This document shows, in pieces, positions 1 through 10,558 of a stretch of 64,000 bases of DNA. The stretch spans positions 6,338,579 through 6,402,578 of the forward strand of contig JACBWW010000017.1 in the NCBI GenBank assembly GCA_020086605.1, in the 5' to 3' direction. The position numbers and the translations under genes were made by a program. The stretch is from Lanius collurio. Its lineage: Eukaryota > Chordata > Aves > Passeriformes > Laniidae. Numbering within the stretch: the first letter of the stretch is position 1; the number at the start of each line of letters is the position of its first letter. The notes below the pieces were generated by a model, which saw only the letters and a list, made by a program, of their open reading frames with translations, did not search any database and was not told the origin of the DNA.

Positions 1-2569
1 AAATATAGACAATAAAATCCATAAATGCCTCCTTGGTCTCATCCAAGCGTTCTATATCATGGGTGAGCATCACCTCCTCTGGGTCTTCCAAACAGGAATT
101 TTTGTGAAGTTCACAGAATTTCACACAGGAGCTGGATGTGACACCAATACCATGTCAAATTGAAAAGACTCATTGAAACAGTTTTAAAAGTTTAATTGCC
201 TCCCTGAAACAACTCTGAGGATATGCAGTTATTTCTGACATGAGAGTACCCCAGAATCAAGTAAATACAGTCCTGCTATAAAGAAACAAACAAACAAACA
301 AATAAATAAATAAACACAACAAGTGCATCAAAACTCCCTTAAAATAAGAGCTTTTTACAGGAAATGGGCCAGACCATCCAGTGGTATAAATAAGTGTCTG
401 CCCAATGAAGAAAACCAGCCTGTGCTGGTTCACCTTAGCTGAGAACTGTCTATAATTTCAACATATTTTATATATCTGAGTGGCAGACACTGAAAATAGG
501 TGCCTGCCTTTAACCAGGGGCAGGCTTTAAGGGGTTGCCATTGACCTGAGCAGATGAGAACAAGCCAAACAGTGCTGCAGAGCTCATTGTTCCCACCTGA
601 TGGGACAGGCACAGTCAGACACAGCTCTGGGCATCAGCTGGGGTGTTCTGGCATTCTGGGGCTTGGGTGGGAGCCCTGGAGAGTTTCTAAAAGCAAATGG
701 ATGTGGGTGGCATTGGGAATGCCATGATGTAAATCACCTTCCTAGCAAAGCTGCTTTAATTGCTGCTGAGAATCTGCGCTTTCTGTATTTCCACAGCCCC
801 TCACCAAGGGGCTCTGACATCCTTAGCACCTCCTCTGTGGAGCAAGAAATGGTGGAGATCAGGACATGATGTCCAGAGCTGGAAAAAAATCCCTCATATC
901 GGGTATTTACAGGACCTTTTGGGGAAGGAGACAGTCTGTCCACTGTGAAGGTTGGGAAACTGAGGCAGGGATGTGTTGTGCCTTGCAGGTTCACCTGCCA
1001 GAAACCATTGCTTTCAATTCCCAGTGAGCCTCTGCTTTTGCCAGGAGAAGTTATTTCTTATAATATCATCCCTGCTGTAAGCCAGATTTTGAGGGAGAGG
1101 CCAGGGGGTCATGATTGCATGGGGTTTGATTTCATGGCAGCATAGGACAAAAACATACTGAGATTTGTATTTGATTCCTTCATTTGCATCTGATTTTGAA
1201 ACCTTCAGAGTTGTATTTCCAAGCTTTTCCCACAGAGAGCAAAGCTGTGAGCTTTCTTAAAATATATATTGCACAAAGCAAGGAAACAGATAGTCCTCGA
1301 AAATCTCAAGATTCCAGGAGGTGGAGATTGAAAAAAAGAAAGGAACACTCCTTTCCTACTGTTCTCTGAAAGCTCACACTGTAACCATCACATCTGCCAA
1401 AACAAACAGCCCTGCAACACACTTCCACCACCCCATCTTTGGGATGGGGATGATGCTGGGGGCTGAATGCTCACCTTAAACCCAGCTGGCAGCTTTGGGA
1501 CACTAATTTTATCCAGACAGAGGCTACCAAAGGTCACAGGTTTAGTGACAGCACACACTGGGTCAATCCCTTTCTTCCTTCCCCTTCCACCTGTGTGGAG
1601 TCACACACCTACAGCCACCTTCCCCCCACAGCATTGTGCAGAGAGTGATCTAAAATTAGCTGGGTGGATTTCATGTCACACAGCTTCCCTCTGCTTTCGA
1701 GCACTCGGCTTCCTGCTATATTTAAACCAAAGGCAACTGGTAAACAAAGGTTTGGTGTGCTCTGCTCTGACAGAAATAAGCACTGCAGCTATTTTTATCC
1801 TGCAGACTACACACAATGCATGTCCAAGTTACAACCACCAGCAACAAAAATATCCCAAAGAGGGCCAAGACACCGCTATGAGCAGTGAACAGAAATGAAA
1901 CCACTCTGCTCCCTGAATGCCAGTGAGGCAGCCTTTTCTAGACCCTAATTTCTCCCTTTGAGGCTCATCACACAAAAGCCTCACAGAAAGCAGATGAGTT
2001 TGTACGTCATGCTTTGCATGTATTTTTTTTTTCCCTCCAGGTTTTGTATTTTAGCTTAAACTGAACAGGGCACTGGAAATATCAAAGCACCTTGATCACA
2101 GGCTGGATGCACAAGGGCTATTTCTGTTCTGTCCAGTGCTGACACACATGGAAGAGATTCTCAAGATGAAGAAAGAGGTTTTACCTTTCAGGTGACTTTC
2201 AGGAGAGGCTCTGAGACTCAGATACTCCAAAGCAAAGGCAGGAACTGGTGTTTATAGCACTCTTAGGGTTGATGATGTTTAACCCTGGGGTGGCTGCCCT
2301 TGTGGGATATCACCGGCAGTGTTGAGCAGGACAGAGGGCACCTACCTGGTGAGTCACACACAGTCACCTGGGCCTGTGGCAGGAATGGACACTGCATTCA
2401 GACCCTCTGGGAGAGGACACAGAGCACTGATCAACAGGCCAGGACTTCACATCCTCAGTCTGCCCTCCTGTCTCAATCCCCACAAGGTTTTGCGGTCATG
2501 TCAAGGTCAGGCACACCCCTAGCCCTCAGCAGGGCTTTGTGGAGCCTTGCAAAGGGGTCAGACCACACA
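1..2569. other. No gene supported; unique-looking noncoding DNA
   Basis: I see no exon with convincing splice sites on both sides and no recognisable transposon in this stretch. The open frames are short and overlap on both strands (for example 1467-1898 and 2300-2590), as expected by chance. The only clear structured feature is the tetranucleotide repeat at 284-315. The 5' part of the LTR at 2575-3163 may extend somewhat into the right end of this stretch. Confidence 0.6.
284..315. repeat. (AAAC)n/(AAAT)n simple repeat
   Basis: About four AAAC units run directly into about three AAAT units. This compound tetranucleotide repeat probably grew from an A-rich tail. Confidence 0.9.
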
Positions 2570-2834
2570 GTGCCGTGTATAGTTTTTTAATTTTCTTCCT
2601 AGTAGCTGGTATGGGGCTGTGTTTTGGATTTAGAATGAGAATAATGCCAATAACACGCTGATGTTTTGGCTGTTGCTAAGCTGTGCCCATCCTAAATCAC
2701 AGACTTCCCAGGGTCTTGTGTTATGCCAGTGAGGAGGAGCACAAGAGACTGGGAGGGAGCATGGCCAGGACACTGACCTGAACTCCTGAATGGACCAGAG
2801 GGACATTTCCTACCACAGAACATCCTGCTCAGGG

Positions 2835-2840
2835 TATAAA
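2835..2840 (+). promoter_or_regulatory. LTR TATA box
   Basis: TATAAA sits in the middle of the LTR, about 190 bases before the ATTAAA signal. This is the usual place for the retroviral U3 promoter. Activity today is unknown. Confidence 0.5.
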
Positions 2841-3027
2841 TGAGGGGGACTCAGCTGGGGGACCCTGATTGCTGCTCAGGGTCAGGCTGGCACCAGTGAT
2901 GGGAAATTATGCTGTGCTAACCCTTGTCTTCCTCGGGTTTTACTTCTCTCTCTTTTTGTTGTTTCACTTTTCACTATGATTATGATGATTATATTTTATT
3001 GTTATTACGTTTTATTTTATTTCAGTT

Positions 3028-3033
3028 ATTAAA
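3028..3033 (+). terminator. LTR poly(A) signal ATTAAA
   Basis: ATTAAA follows the T-rich tract in the 3' half of the LTR and corresponds to the polyadenylation signal of this LTR type. Whether it still works is unknown. Confidence 0.45.
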
Positions 3034-3163
3034 CAATCCTATACCAACCCATGGATTTCACCTTTTTTGTTCCAACTCTTCTCCCCACACCAGTGGTGGG
3101 GAGTGTGACCAAGCAGCTGTGTGGTACTTAGTTGCCAGCTGGAATTAAATCTCAACACCACCT

Positions 3164-6004
3164 AGATTTGGACCTGCCTCTGGAGCCAGTTTGCAGGCCT
3201 GCTGTCCCCAGCCATCAAGCCCACAATAGGGCAGAGATGGCTTATCCCTTTCTCAGACCTTTCTTCCCACTCTGGAGACCAACCCTGTGCCTACCACAGG
3301 GGAGTAGGCAGTGATGGAGGCGTTGCCACATCTGGCAGCAGCTGGGAGAGCAGTGCCCCACAGCTGGCACACTGGGCACAGCTCAGAGCTTGGGAAAGGA
3401 GAGACCTGGGTCACCAGGCAGCCCTGGCTTCTCCCTTGGCTCTCATTCATCACCAGTACAGGCACAGCAGGGCCCTTTTTTATGCAGCAAATCATTAAAA
3501 AAAAAGGAGGAAGGAAAAAAAAATCTTTTATAGTAATAACTGTAAAAAAAAAAAAAAAAGGGACCAGAGTGGAAGCAAGCATGCAACCACAGACAGATAA
3601 ATGGAGTCTGGTTACAGAACACTGGAAATTCAGCTGGGAAAGGTGACCACAGAGAGAGCAAGGCTTTACAAAACCCCCCTGGAGCAGGGCTGGTCTGGAG
3701 CCAACAAAGAGACTCAGTCTCCTCCTGGGGTCCAGCACCAGCGATCACAGACACAAGTGAGCATTTCCATTAAGTTTGTGTGGCTTTTCAAAGGAGCCCT
3801 GAGCTTGTCAAGCCCTGCTGAAGGCACACAGGGAGGAGACTGAGTGACCCACTGAGGATGGCTGGGTCAGAATCACTCTGAGGCATTTGGAATGGCTTGG
3901 GTTGCTCCAGCAGGCTCAAGGTAGGGGTGGGGGAACCTGTGTGAGTCCTTGAGGTACCAAAGAAATATATCCATGTTTGTTTGCAGCAGAAGACACTCAC
4001 CCATCTGCAGCAGGGTCCTTGCATGGGGCTTTGTGTCTTGTTCACTGTCCCAAAGGTTTAGCAAAGTCAATGTCCTGAGAAGGGCTTGCTGGGTTGGTTT
4101 TACAACATCCACCTCCTTTGGACTGAAGGCTGGGGTAGGCAACTGCCAGAATCTGTCATTAACCTCTTTCTTGCTCCTTGCTAGCTTTATTTTATACATT
4201 TTTTTACTCCTCAGCGTAAAAGCTTCCCTAACTAGTCATTAACCTCAGTCACAGGACACAACCATTAAACATTATTGTGGCAGTAACATGGTACATTACT
4301 TACAAGCATTTCCTCCAGCAAGGGAGAAAAAATGAGTCCTGCATTAAGGTCAGGGTTCTCCTGCATGTGTGTTAAATCAGCATCTGGCGCTGCAGACCTG
4401 TTGCAAGGAGTGTGTTTGAATAATGGAAAGGACATTTTACGGGAAGTGTGCCTCTTTCTTAATTAAACACACAACTGGGGCAACCCATCTTCAGTTTCAC
4501 CTCAGACAACAACCCAGGCATTCAGATCCTGTACTCAGCTACCCCCATGCCACCACAGCCCACTGCCAAGTGGGTGTTACATCCCTATGGAGATGTCCTC
4601 AACCTGCTCAAAACATTCTCCACGCTCACAGCCCTGCCTGGGCTCTGGAAATAGCAGCTTCTACAGGAATCAATTTGGTGAATGGGACCTGGAGAGGTCC
4701 CCTGTGCCACACACTGCTTGTAGACACGAACTGAGGGAGGAAAAACTGCTTTGGAGCTTACATTAGACACGGTTTTTGCTGCCCACCAGTGCTGCAAAGC
4801 CTCTAGGCTGGATCTCACAGTCCTGAGACACAAAGAGAGGGAGGGATGGTCACTGAAACCATTCCCTCATGCAGCGCCCTGTGCCAGCCTATGCGGCAGT
4901 CAGCTGTCTGGGAATGTCCTACATTAGCCAGGGAGCCTTCCTGAGAGGAGGACAAACCTCCTGTGTCTTGGTTCAGGAGGGAACACAGCACGTGACCTCC
5001 TCAAGTGAGATCTCTGCGGACACAGCCCCGGGCTGACAGGGAGAGGTTGCGATGGGTCCTGCCCGTTTCCATCCATCAGAGGACCCAGTGAGACATGACT
5101 GATGTAAGTGGAGCTGACAGAGGCTGGAGACCACTTCCCCATCTGGGGACATGCCACCAGGCTAGTGGGGGGAAAGGATGCCTTTTCACACATGGGGGCT
5201 GTTTCATCCCAGCAGCTCCCTTTTGACAGCATGGGGATCCTACAGCTGCAGCACCCGCCTCACAGGCTCGGTATGAGCTCCCCTTCCACGTCGCTGCCTC
5301 CAAGAGCACATCCTAAATTGGAAGTGGCATGACATGAGTAGTCCCCCTCTCTGAAACCAGGCTGACCTCCCACGCAGGGTGGGGATCCCCCGGTGCTCTT
5401 GTTGCCCATCAATGCCCGGCAGGGACCGCAGCCCTGTGATTGACAGTGTTTAATGAAGACCTTTGATGTTCAACGGAAGCGATGGCTGTTTGGCAAGGGC
5501 AGTTGAGTCAGAAGAAAGGGGCTGGCCAAGCTGAGCCCGTTGTGCTGGCAAGGCCCCATCTGGAGCACTTAGGAGCTGTCTGGTCAGGGCCAGGCAGGTT
5601 GGAGGTGAGCAGCTACAGGTGTTGGTTTCATGCCAAACTCCGGCTGCCTGCCCGAGTTACCATCCCCATCACTCACCTGGTGCCAGCACCGCTGCCTGCA
5701 GGTCAAAGCCTGGAGTCTTCTCTCATTCCATGTCCCCTGAGGCTGAACTCACTCTTACTTTACAGACAGAAATGGAAAGGTTGGTATTTAATCAGGGAGG
5801 TTGTTAACAAGAAAGACCAGGGAATTGCAGTTAATGAGCCCACAGTTTCAACCTCTCACTGTGGTCATTGACGTGGTGAGGGAAGCACTCATCCTCCTGC
5901 AGTCTCAAAATACATCTCTGTCCAGTGAAATGAAACAGCACCAACTTTCCCAGTGGTGGGGGACCCTCCATGCAGGTGTCCAGGTCAGTGTCCATGTCCC
6001 CACA
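3164..6004. other. No gene supported; contains A-rich low complexity
   Basis: A-runs interrupted by short unique sequence lie at about 3498-3560. Two minus-strand frames next to good donor signals (donor at 4000 and donor at 4303) were examined. I did not accept them because their acceptors are poor or their phases do not join. Nothing else in this stretch has a recognisable origin. Confidence 0.55.
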
Positions 6005-6178
6005 GACATACCCCACTCCTGGAAGTGTTTAAGACTGGGTTTGTTGGGGCCCTGGGTAGCCTGATCTAATGGGTGTCATCCTTGCCCATGGCAGGGGAGG
6101 GGGGGGTGGAACAAGATGGTCTTTAAGGTCCCTTCCAACCCAAACCACTGTAGGAATCTATGACATGATTCCATGATT
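6005..6178 (+). mobile_element. CR1 LINE 3' tail (5'-truncated)
   Basis: The last ~170 bases of a CR1 retroposon in sense orientation. It shows CCTGGAAGTGTTTAAG, the GGGGCCCTGGGTAGCCTGATCTA segment (altered), CCCATGGCAGGGGAGG, GGTCTTTAAGGTCCCTTCCA and the closing CCAACCCAAACCACT..ATTCC. CR1 elements are typically cut short at the 5' end and lack a poly(A) tail. No coding potential remains. Confidence 0.93.
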
Positions 6179-9100
6179 TAAGGCTCTTATACAAGTTGAG
6201 CAGTTTCAGTGGGAAAATGAAGAAAAAAAACCTTGTTTTGCCCAGCAGTCTGGGAGTTTTCCCAGAGATGAGAGGGCAGATGAAAAATTCCTTCAAACGG
6301 AAGGGAATTTTGCTTCCTTAGAGCATGAAGATCCAGTCCATTCAGAAGTTTGGATCAGTAGCTGCAGAACATCCATCTGGATATTTCAGAAGTGTGCCAT
6401 TTTTGTCTACCATAAATATTTTTTCAATAAGAACAAAGGAAAATTAACAAGAGATACAACAGCACATTTTTGTCCATCTCTGGTGGTGACATATTTCAGA
6501 TTTTTACCCTGACAGAGTGTGTTTTAGCTACTAATTGCATTCCCACATCCTTCCTAAATGGCTTTTTTTTGTCACCTGTGATACAAAGGCAGCAGTTTAA
6601 GGTAGAAGACCAGGCCAGTTTTACCATGGTGGCCCAATCTGCAGTCAATACAGATCAGCAGAACAGGATCTTCTCAGAAACAGCAGAATTTGCAAACAGA
6701 GAAAAATTTTCAGCAAAAGGAGAGGAGGTAAGACAAGTTTGACCAGGACTCCAAGCACGACCTGGTCAAGCCAGTGATTGTGGTTCTGCCCATCCAGAGC
6801 AGGAAGGAGATGGCAGAAGGAGAGTTCTGAGGTAGTGAGTTTTGTCTCACCTTCCTAAAAGGTTTTCCCAAGATTTTCTGCCCAAGTCCACCACATGGAC
6901 AGAGTCACTCCCCCCAAAACATCCCTGGTTTGAGGCAGTACAAATGAGACCCAGCCCCACCAAACAGCAGAGGACCTTGACTTTCCCTTTTGAACTCTAC
7001 ACTACTCCAGTGAACAATTCATTTCTCATTTAGGAGATTATCCCTGTAACTCCTGGTGTGGTTCAGGCAGTGTCTGAGAATCCTTTTCAAAGAATGTTGT
7101 GTAGGAAGGTGGTCACTGCTCACACTAGTCCTGTGGAGGAGGCAGGTTGGGGTTTTTCTCTGAGTCAAACTTATGTTTTTGGGGGATTGACATGGACATC
7201 AGCCACCTTTCCTGCTCCAGGGAAAAGGCTGAATGCTGCAAAGATCCCAGGGAATTCCTCTGCTCCTATCATCGACCTCATAGGAACTCCTCATAGAGGA
7301 ACTGACAACAATTTGTGTTGTAATTTCTGCTTTGAGAAGTCATGTCGGGGTGGCACTGCACTAAAACCAACTCCATGACCTTTCTGGAGGCTTCATTACA
7401 AGTTTAGGAAGAGTTTTGGCCTAGTTCCCCAGGGCAATGAGGCTTTGGGGGCTCTAGTACCTGTCTGTGCACATCTCAGTCCTGGCTTTTCCAAAAACTT
7501 CCAAGACCCTTGAGCAATTTTGCCTATTTAACTACAAGTCCACAAACACATGAGATTGCCACTAGGTTTTAAATGCAGGTAGGCAGGGAGAGGGGGAAGG
7601 CACAAGAAGCAACACAAGCCCAAAGGCACCAGCAAAGAGCAGAGAAGCCTCTTGGGTGAGAGACAAATGCTCTGGGGATGTTTCAGTCAGAGCTGGTACA
7701 CCATGAGACGTGTGACACTCTCTCCACAAGGCAAAAAGCCATGGGAAGACTACACAAGACCTGCATGAACATTTCCTCACTAAAGAAGAGGGAACCTGGC
7801 TGGCTGCTCATGGTGGTTTGGGTCTGAATCCTTCAGACTGGCCCCACAGGCTGATGCAGGAGCTCTGCCCTCCTCCCTGCACAGGCTGGTGGACAAGTGA
7901 TTCATGTCTTAAGAGGGGAAATGCAAGAGCAGAGCAGAAATGAATCACCCTCCGCCGCAGGTCATTTAATTCATCCTCCCTCCAGGAGGCAAGTGCTTTT
8001 GCACACTAATTAGATAGTTCATCCTAATGGCAGCTACATGATCTTTTTCCTTCCTTCTTTACAACTTTCAGCAAAATAGCACAAAACCTGATGGATGTTT
8101 AAAAGGAGAAGAAGCAGTGCTACCCTGGAACAAGCCCCATGTGCCATATGGCTGAGACAGGACAGTTGCAAAATCCCACAACGTGCTTGCTGCATGGGTT
8201 ATCTACACTGTAGTGCTCTCTCTGCTCGCTGCCTCCTCTGCCCTAGTTCCCAGACTTTGGGGTATAATTATAGAAAAACAGCAAGTGAAGCTGGTTTAAA
8301 AAATATGGTCTTTTTCCATGGGAAAAAAAACCCAAAACCCAACAAAAATACTCTGAACAAAATAACAAAAAAAAATCCTTGGCAATCTGTTAATTTTTTC
8401 TCTCTCTCTTTTTTTTTTTTTTTATTTTTTGAGAAAAAAAGAACACAAAATGTTCTATCTTCTTCCCCCTCCCCACCCACCTGTTTTTGGGAGAAAATGA
8501 GGAGGAAAGAGAAGGGAAAAACCCTATATGTTTAAGGTTGCTGTTTACAAATGTATTAAAACATTTCTACCAAAGCTGACATTTTCTAAGGAAATTCTCA
8601 TTTTACCTGAAAATTCCCTTTGAATTCAGGAAAGTACAACTGCTTGTCAGAACAAAAAGAAGAAGAAGGTAAAAAAGTCTAATTTTTAACTTTTCTCCCC
8701 AAAGCTTTTGCAAGGTGCCATTGAAAACACAGGCATTTGTGGGTGAGGAGCCTTGGAATGCAGATTGTGCAGCCTGGGAGGTGAGGAGTATTTTCCCTAT
8801 GGATAAGATCTGCTGAAACATTGCCATCATGGTGAGACTTCTGTATGGGGGCTGGCAAGGCTCAGCCTTTATGATTTCAACCACATTTTGTTAAATTAGG
8901 CACATGGGGATTTGGGGCAGAGTCGGGGTTCTCATGACTGCTTGAACCTCAGTCTGGGAGGCTGCAGAGCCATCAAGGTCCATCCAGCAGCTCACAGGGG
9001 GTGCAGAGTCTGCAGGACCTCGCTCCTGCTGAAAGACACTGAGAAATTCCCTGGTGTAGATCTGGCGGGAGGAAGGCAGGTATGGCCCCACAGGTATGAA

Positions 9101-9302
9101 AAATACCTCAATTTTCCGGAATAAAGGGTGTCTGAGCAGCACTGTATGACCCACACAAGGTTTTGAGACCCCTTCAAGGAGAGTTCAATGCTGAAGAAGG
9201 GATTCACTGCTAATTCTGGGTGCCAACCCATCACATAACAAGAAAAGCCATGGGCTGCAGAGCCTGGCTCTTTCTCTGCCATCTCCACCCTTCCCTTTCC
9301 AG
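6179..9302. other. No gene supported; T-run near 8409-8423
   Basis: There is no convincing gene. A T-rich run at about 8390-8425 and a neighbouring A-rich segment at 8318-8375 form low-complexity DNA. A possible AT-rich conserved-element-like patch with TAATTAG at about 8007-8020 was noted, but there is nothing to confirm it. Confidence 0.55.
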
Positions 9303-9511
9303 CAGAAGACTGAGGATTCTTGCTGGTATCACCCCTTGTGGTGGAGATCTCAGCCCACCCCTGGGCTACATTTACATTTCTACCCAAGTGATAAATTTAT
9401 TGTGGGATAAAATGAAGAATGCAGAGTACTGGAGGCCAAATCTCTCCTGTATGAGCCATGCCCTTGTAGAAGAGGGCACAACCTTTTCCCACACCTTCAG
9501 CTGGGAAACAG
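9303..9511 (+). other. Exon-like segment, gene unknown
   Basis: A long pyrimidine tract ending in CCTTTCCAG (acceptor, with a CAGCAG tandem acceptor at 9300-9305) precedes 209 bases. These are followed by an almost perfect donor, CAG|GTGAGT, at 9512. One of three frames stays open through the segment; it would enter with two bases of a codon already used and leave after one base. The translated segment has no motif I recognise. I found no partner exon with matching phase nearby. It could be a coding exon, an exon of a noncoding RNA, or chance. Confidence 0.28.
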
Positions 9512-10222
9512 GTGAGTGTCCAACCCTAAACCCATCACCACCAAACCCCACTGCTCAGAGGCCCCATCTCCTCCATCCAGGTGTGGGCTAGGAGGACAAG
9601 AGCCTTGCAGTGCAAACAAGGCTTCTTGCAAAGGCTTCCCCCCGCAGCTCCCACACTTGGAAGCACAACCTCACTCTCAGTGCCCTCTTCTATCTGCCCT
9701 GAGTCCTGGCCTGCCTTTGATAGATGATTTTCATTAACATTTCCCTGCTGAGGCTCCCACCGCAGCCGCTGTGCCAGTGACACAGCATGAGAGCTCGCAG
9801 AGGGGTAGATGACAAGTGATGAAATGTTGCTGGTCAGGCCAGATAAAAGCTTTTTTGGGACTGCCCAGTGCTGTCCTGTGCGTGCTTGGGTGGGACTAAT
9901 ATCAGCCTGTCCCCAGAGCAGTCTCAGATGGGAGAGGGAGGGGTCATTCTGCTCCAGCTCCAGCTGTGTCCTGCCTCAGTCCTTCCCTGGTTGATCTGAT
10001 ACCTCTTCTTCACCATGGGGATTGTCTGTAAATCCCTTGGGGATGATTGATGCCCTGCTGCCTGCACATGCCCTGCATTTCTAATGTCCTTCTGCCCTCC
10101 ACAGACAGAGGATGCACTGCTGCCTCTGGGTCACTTGGAGGGATTGTTGTTCCCTGAGGAATGAAGTGTTTTATGGCATTTGATTTGGTTTATTCTCAGT
10201 TTTTGTATCACCAATTCATCCC

Positions 10223-10388
10223 ATTCCAATGAGAACAATCAGCCATTGGAATCATCTCCCCAGGGAAGACTTGGATTCCCCAATGTTGGATGCATTTAAG
10301 ATTCAGCTGGGCCATCTTTTGCCAAGAAAGCTTGAACCAGCTCATCCTTTTAAGTCCCTGCAACCTGGTATTCTGTGATTCTATAAAA
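10223..10388 (+). mobile_element. CR1 LINE 3' tail, older copy
   Basis: The sequence follows the CR1 3' region: CAGCCATTGGAATCATCTCC, CAGGGAAG, TTTAAGATTCAGCTGG, TGGGCCATCTT, TTGCCAAGAAAGCTTG, and CCTGGTATTCTGTGATTCTAT at the end. This 3' end (CAACCTGGTATTCT) differs from the CAACCCAAACCATTCT end of most other copies here, so it comes from a different CR1 subfamily. It is diverged and contains small deletions. Confidence 0.88.
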
Positions 10389-10454
10389 TTATCCTCTTAG
10401 AAAAAAAGCAGTAGGTCAAAACACTGCATCAAAATATACAAATATAGTTCTTCT

Positions 10455-10558
10455 TCTCTCTTTTTTTTTGGTTGTTTTTTGTTTGTTTGTTTTTATTTTG
10501 TTTTGTTTTGTTTTTTGTTGGTTGTTTTTTTTTTGGTGGTGGTGGTGGTTTTTTTTCT
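10455..10558 (+). repeat. T/G-rich low-complexity tract
   Basis: Runs of T are mixed with GTTT, TTTTG and a short GGT array (about 10541-10551). It lies 66 bases downstream of the CR1 tail ending at 10388 and may have grown from an old A/T-rich element end. Confidence 0.85.

Larger units (their letters stand above)
2575..3163 (+). mobile_element. Endogenous retrovirus solo LTR, avian ERV (probably ERVL-type)
   Basis: The stretch matches, in order, the layout I recall for a common songbird LTR family. It has a T-rich start, then a GAGAATAATG..AATAACAC..TGATGTTTT segment near 2635-2670. An acidic-looking GGGAGGG..GGCCAGGACA..TGACC block follows at about 2750-2780, then a TATA box at 2835-2840. 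A T-rich Y-tract with ATTATTG-like repeats lies at 2925-3020, with ATTAAA at 3028-3033. The stretch ends in GTTGCCAGCTGG..TTAAA..AACA at about 3130-3160. No primer binding site or internal retroviral coding region follows, and I found no second LTR in the window. This is therefore a solo LTR left by recombination, or a fragment. The 5' boundary is uncertain by about 100 bases. Many substitutions suggest an old insertion. The family name is from memory of the consensus and has not been checked by alignment. Confidence 0.75.

Noticed and set aside
3498..3560. A-rich segment as a possible retrogene tail
   Set aside because: The A-runs are broken by unique sequence, and nothing upstream resembles a processed transcript.
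4001..4152. Minus-strand frame ending at a consensus GTGAGT donor (position 4000)
   Set aside because: The required acceptor at 4153-4155 is preceded by a purine-rich stretch rather than a pyrimidine tract. The entry phase does not match the next candidate at 4304-4390.
4304..4390. Minus-strand open segment ending at a GTAAGT donor
   Set aside because: Short, leaves in phase 0 and cannot join the frame at 4001-4152. No other partner found.
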